Shown here one piece after another: positions 4,866 to 8,651 of a stretch of DNA of 8,651 nucleotides. Within the stretch, counting starts at the first letter, position 1; each line of letters begins with the position of its first letter. A program made the position numbers and the translations under genes. Source of the DNA: Burkholderiales bacterium (GTDB taxonomy: Bacteria; Pseudomonadota; Gammaproteobacteria; Burkholderiales; Thiobacillaceae). The notes below the pieces were generated by a model. The model was given only the letters and a program-made list of their open reading frames with translations. It was not told the DNA's origin and did not search any database. The stretch covers positions 1-8,651 of the forward strand of contig SXTL01000066.1 of NCBI GenBank assembly GCA_005790965.1. Reading direction: 5' to 3'.

Positions 4866-7800
4866 TCAACCCACCCAGCGCCGGGCGTTACGGAACAGCC
4901 GCAACCACGGACCGTCTTCTTGCCAATCGTCCGGCCGCCAGGAATGCTGAATGGCGCGGAACACCCGCTCAGGGTGCGGCATCATGACGGTGAAACGGCC
5001 ATCCGGGGTGGTCACAGCGGTGATGCCGCCAGGCGAACCGTTGGGGTTAGCCGGGAACTGCTCAGTGGCGCGGCCCTGGTTGTTGATATAACGCAGGCTG
5101 GTCAAGACGCGTTTTTGCTGCACCGATGAATCAAACACCGCACGGCCTTCGCCGTGTGCCACAACAATCGGCAACTTTGAGCCAGCCATGCCATCGAACA
5201 GGATGGACGGCGTCTGCAGTGCCTCGACCATAACAAAACGGGCCTCAAATTGTTCCGACAGGTTGCGCTCAAAGCGCGGCCAGTCTTGTGCGCCGGGGAT
5301 AATGCCTTTCAAGCGGCTCATCATCTGGCAGCCATTGCACACGCCCAACGCGAAACTGTCGCTTCGGTTGAAAAAGGCCTCGAAGGCGTCACGCGCGCGG
5401 GCCGAATGCAAAATCGACGCGGCCCAGCCACCGCCAGCGCCCAGGACATCACCATAAGAAAAACCACCACACGCCACCAAGCCCCTGAAACCGGACAAAT
5501 CCAAGCGTCCGCTCAGGATATCGCTCATGTGGACATCGACGGGGGCAAAGCCGGCACGATCAAAGGCAGCCGCCATTTCTACCTCGCCGTTCACGCCTTG
5601 TTCACGCAGGATGGCCACCTTGGGCTGCGCCTTCTTGCGCTTAATGTACGGCGCAGCGATGTTGTCGTTCAGGTCGAAACTAAGCTTGACGGACAGGCCC
5701 GGATCACGGGCTTGCAAGGTCTCAAAGGTCTGCCGCGTGCAGTCGGGGTTATCACGCAAGTGCTGCATGCGCAGACTGGTGGCACTCCAAGCGGTTTGCA
5801 GATCAACACGCGCTTCGTCGAGCACGGCTAGGCCCTCGCGCAGTACGCGAATCCGATCTTTGCGGTTGAGGGTTCCAATCACAAACAACTCATCGCGCAA
5901 ACCCGCGTCTATGCAGGCATCAATGACCCGGCCGGTATCGCTGCGCCGCACCTGCAAGACCGCACCCAGCTCTTCATTAAACAGGATGTTAAAGAGACGA
6001 CTGGTGTAAGGCTCTTGCGGCTCCGGGGTATCGGCCAAGGCCTCGGCGATGTCATCGTGAAACCGTTTGTAACGCAGCTCGTCCATATCAATATCGATGC
6101 CGCAATGACCGGCGAAGGCCATTTCGCACCGGGTAGCGAACAGGCCGCCATCGGACCGGTCGTGATAGGCAAGCAACACATTTTGTTTCTTAAGCTGCTG
6201 GATAAGCGCAAAAAAAGCTTTGATTTGCGGGGCGGAAACCACATCCGGGGCGGCATCACCCAGCGCGCTATAACACTGGGCGAGGATCGAGCCGCCCAGA
6301 CGGTTATGACCTTGGCCCAGATCAATCAGCAACAAGTCGGTCGGGCCGCAATCGGTGCGCAGTTGCGGGGTCAGAGTGCGCCGTGCATCCGGCGTCGGGG
6401 CGAAAGCAGTCACAATCAGCGACAACGGCGACACCACCGCCTTGTGAGTCTTGCCATCGGTCCAGCGACTTTGCATGGACATCGAATCCTTGCCAACCGG
6501 GATACTGATGCCCAGCTCAGGGCAAAGCTCCTTAGCCACGGCCCGCACCGTGTCAAACAAGGCAGCGTCTTCACCAGGGTGGCCAGCGGGCGCCATCCAG
6601 TTGGCTGACAGGCGCAGGTCAGAAATATCCGTGACCGTCGCTGCGGCCAGATTGGTGATCGCCTCGGCCACGGCCATGCGGCCCGAAGCCTCCGGGTTGA
6701 TTAGCGCCAACGGCGTGCGCTCGCCCATGGCCATAACCTCGCCCTTTTCAGTGTCATAGGCCAAGGTCGTGACGGCACAGTCGGCCACCGGGATCTGCCA
6801 CGGGCCGACAAACTGGTCGCGCGCCGTGTAACCGCCAACGGTCCGGTCACCAATGGTAATGAGGAAGGTCTTGTCGGCCACCGTGGGATGGCCGATAACG
6901 CGATAAGCCGCCTCGCGCAGATCCAGCCCTGCAGCGTGGAAGGGCGTCAGCACCGGCGCGACATGGCTCACCTCGCGCAGCATTTTGGGCGGCTTGCCGA
7001 GCAACACCTCCATCGGCATATCGACCGGGCTATTCTTGAAGTGTGCATCGGTTACCTGCAACTGGCCGTCCGCGGTCGCCTCGCCCACCACCGCAAACGG
7101 ACAGCGTTCGCGTTCACATAGAGCCGCAAAACGCGGGAGATCGGCCGGGGCAATGGCCAGTACATAACGCTCCTGAGCCTCGTTACACCAAATTTCCTTG
7201 GGCGCCATGCCCGGCTCCTCGGACGGCACCTGCCGTAATTCAAACCGTGCGCCCAAACCTGCACCATGCGCCAGTTCCGGCATGGCATTGGACAAACCAC
7301 CCGCGCCGACATCGTGAATGGAACGGATCGGGTTTTGCGCGCCCAACTGCCAGCAGCGGTCAATGACCTCTTGCACGCGGCGTTGAATCTCCGGGTTGCC
7401 ACGCTGCACCGAATCAAAATCCAGCGCCTCGGCATTCGCACCCGAACCCATACTGGAGGCCGCGCCACCACCCAAACCAATCAGCAAGCCGGGGCCACCC
7501 AACTGAATCAGCAGCGTACCGGCAGAGAAAATCTCCTTATCGACATCGTCAGCGCGGATATTGCCCACGCCGCCGGCCAGCATGATCGGCTTGTGATACC
7601 CGCGCACCTGACCGTCCGGGGTTTGCAACTCGAAGCTGCGGAAATAGCCGGCCAGACAGGGGCGGCCAAATTCGTTGTTGAAAGCGGCCGCACCCAACGG
7701 CCCTTCAAGCATGATGTCGAGCGCCGAAACGATGCGGTCTGGCTTGCCATAGGCCATCTCCCACGGTTGGCGGGCATGGGGCAAATTAAGGTTTGACACC

Positions 7801-8651
7801 GAAAAACCGCATAGCCCGGCCTTGGGTTTGGAGCCGCGTCCGGTCGCACCCTCGTCGCGAATCTCGCCGCAGGAGCCGGTGGCCGCACCCGGAAACGGCG
7901 CGATGGCGGTGGGATGGTTGTGCGTTTCCACCTTCATCAGAATGTGGATCGGTTCCTGATGAGCCCGATAAACACCATCGGCATCCGGGTAAAAACGGCC
8001 CGCGGTATAGCCCTCAATCACCGAGGCGTTGTCGGAATAGGCCGACAGCGTGCCCTGCGGACGCACCGCGTGAGTGTGACGCACCATGCCAAACAAGGAC
8101 TCATTTTGTTGCTTGCCATCAATGACCCAGTCAGCATTAAAGATCTTGTGGCGGCAGTGTTCCGAGTTGGCCTGCGCAAACATCATCAGCTCAACAGCGG
8201 TCGGAGTGCGCTTCACCTTTTTGAAGTTGGCGACCAGATAGTCGATCTCGTCTTCGGACAAGGCCAGACCCAGGCTCAGGTTGGCCTTAACAAGAGCAGC
8301 CTTGCCGCCCTTGAGAATATCGACGCGCTCCAGTGGCCTGGGCGGCTGGTGCGAGAACAACCGGGTGGCCTCGCGTTCGTCGTCAAGCACGCTTTCGGTC
8401 ATGCGGTCGTGGAGCGCCGCGAGCACTTGGGCACGCTGCTTCGGACGAAGTTTGCCTTCCAGGCGCCAGGCCACACTGTGTTCAATACGATTAACCGCCG
8501 TCAGGCCACAATTGCGGGCGATATCCGTTGCCTTGGATGACCACGGCGACACCGTGCCGATGCGCGGGGTAACCAGCAATGATTTTTTATTGGGCGTGTG
8601 CTGTTGGGCATGGAGCAACTCGCAGAGGAAGGCGTGATCGGCCTCAGCCAA
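4866..8651 (-). CDS. purL: Phosphoribosylformylglycinamidine synthase, large single-chain type (5' end cut by right edge)
   Basis: PurL converts FGAR, glutamine and ATP to FGAM in step four of purine synthesis. The window shows 1261 residues; by comparison with the E. coli enzyme (about 1295 residues) roughly the first 50 are missing beyond the right edge, so the apparent first codon is not the start. Visible in order (numbered from the right edge): the end of the N-terminal PurS-like domain with LLVTPRIGTVSPWSSKA (25-41); the linker with LSEDEIDYL; the synthase core with FAQANSEHCRHKIF (158-171), KVETHNHPTAI (240-250), GEIRDEGATGRG (262-273) and the glycine-rich GLGGGAASSMGSG (392-404); and a second, degenerate synthase half with VGKDSMSM. 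A class I glutamine amidotransferase domain starts near 1010 with KVAILREQGVNGE and carries nucleophile Cys1105 (GVCNGCQM) plus His1226 and Glu1228 (PHPER). All catalytic residues are intact. GAGGGWA replaces the common GAGEGWA in the amidotransferase domain. It is convergent with the cytochrome gene; its promoter is outside the window. Confidence 0.97.
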   Translation of the reverse strand: MAEADHAFLCELLHAQQHTPNKKSLLVTPRIGTVSPWSSKATDIARNCGLTAVNRIEHSVAWRLEGKLRPKQRAQVLAALHDRMTESVLDDEREATRLFSHQPPRPLERVDILKGGKAALVKANLSLGLALSEDEIDYLVANFKKVKRTPTAVELMMFAQANSEHCRHKIFNADWVIDGKQQNESLFGMVRHTHAVRPQGTLSAYSDNASVIEGYTAGRFYPDADGVYRAHQEPIHILMKVETHNHPTAIAPFPGAATGSCGEIRDEGATGRGSKPKAGLCGFSVSNLNLPHARQPWEMAYGKPDRIVSALDIMLEGPLGAAAFNNEFGRPCLAGYFRSFELQTPDGQVRGYHKPIMLAGGVGNIRADDVDKEIFSAGTLLIQLGGPGLLIGLGGGAASSMGSGANAEALDFDSVQRGNPEIQRRVQEVIDRCWQLGAQNPIRSIHDVGAGGLSNAMPELAHGAGLGARFELRQVPSEEPGMAPKEIWCNEAQERYVLAIAPADLPRFAALCERERCPFAVVGEATADGQLQVTDAHFKNSPVDMPMEVLLGKPPKMLREVSHVAPVLTPFHAAGLDLREAAYRVIGHPTVADKTFLITIGDRTVGGYTARDQFVGPWQIPVADCAVTTLAYDTEKGEVMAMGERTPLALINPEASGRMAVAEAITNLAAATVTDISDLRLSANWMAPAGHPGEDAALFDTVRAVAKELCPELGISIPVGKDSMSMQSRWTDGKTHKAVVSPLSLIVTAFAPTPDARRTLTPQLRTDCGPTDLLLIDLGQGHNRLGGSILAQCYSALGDAAPDVVSAPQIKAFFALIQQLKKQNVLLAYHDRSDGGLFATRCEMAFAGHCGIDIDMDELRYKRFHDDIAEALADTPEPQEPYTSRLFNILFNEELGAVLQVRRSDTGRVIDACIDAGLRDELFVIGTLNRKDRIRVLREGLAVLDEARVDLQTAWSATSLRMQHLRDNPDCTRQTFETLQARDPGLSVKLSFDLNDNIAAPYIKRKKAQPKVAILREQGVNGEVEMAAAFDRAGFAPVDVHMSDILSGRLDLSGFRGLVACGGFSYGDVLGAGGGWAASILHSARARDAFEAFFNRSDSFALGVCNGCQMMSRLKGIIPGAQDWPRFERNLSEQFEARFVMVEALQTPSILFDGMAGSKLPIVVAHGEGRAVFDSSVQQKRVLTSLRYINNQGRATEQFPANPNGSPGGITAVTTPDGRFTVMMPHPERVFRAIQHSWRPDDWQEDGPWLRLFRNARRWVG

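Noticed and set aside
7914..8540. Plus-strand open frame of 208 codons opposite purL
   Set aside because: It is fully antisense to highly conserved PurL sequence and shows no recognisable domain or ribosome binding site.

Overview
The window looks like an ordinary chromosomal stretch of a Gram-negative proteobacterium, most likely a betaproteobacterium. That placement is inferred from the large single-chain PurL, the aerobic-type queG gene, the divergent queG / tsaE–amidase arrangement known from proteobacteria, the moderately high GC content and a small periplasmic c-type cytochrome. No mobile element, CRISPR array, tRNA or rRNA was seen. Both edges cut through genes.

Left part, minus strand (1-2319): three genes read leftward and are tightly packed. 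tsaE (tRNA t6A ATPase) overlaps the start of an AmiC-type N-acetylmuramoyl-L-alanine amidase by 31 bp. Only 20 bp past the amidase stop lies the 5' part of a GAF-domain protein that runs off the left edge and is probably a NarX-like sensor histidine kinase. In E. coli the gene after the tsaE–amidase pair is mutL; here it is this cysteine-rich sensor.

Middle part, plus strand (2299-4621): queG (epoxyqueuosine reductase) starts head-to-head with tsaE, and the two 5' ends overlap by about 21 bp. queG is coupled to murI (glutamate racemase) by an ATGA stop/start overlap. After a 122-bp gap with a good sigma70-type promoter and a compact inverted repeat comes a separate gene for a small secreted monohaem cytochrome c, closed by a strong hairpin terminator.

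Right part, minus strand (4866-8651): most of purL (FGAM synthase, purine biosynthesis) converges on the cytochrome gene. Its first ~50 codons lie beyond the right edge. The 244-bp convergent gap holds a terminator that works in both directions, a short 18-bp tandem duplication and no gene.

The genes are housekeeping functions: tRNA modification (tsaE, queG), peptidoglycan precursor supply and cell separation (murI, amidase), purine synthesis (purL) and electron transfer (cytochrome). I do not see a new multi-gene system. The items most worth a second look are the cysteine pattern and placement of the partial GAF sensor, the overlapping divergent tsaE/queG starts, and the promoter–operator-like region ahead of the cytochrome.
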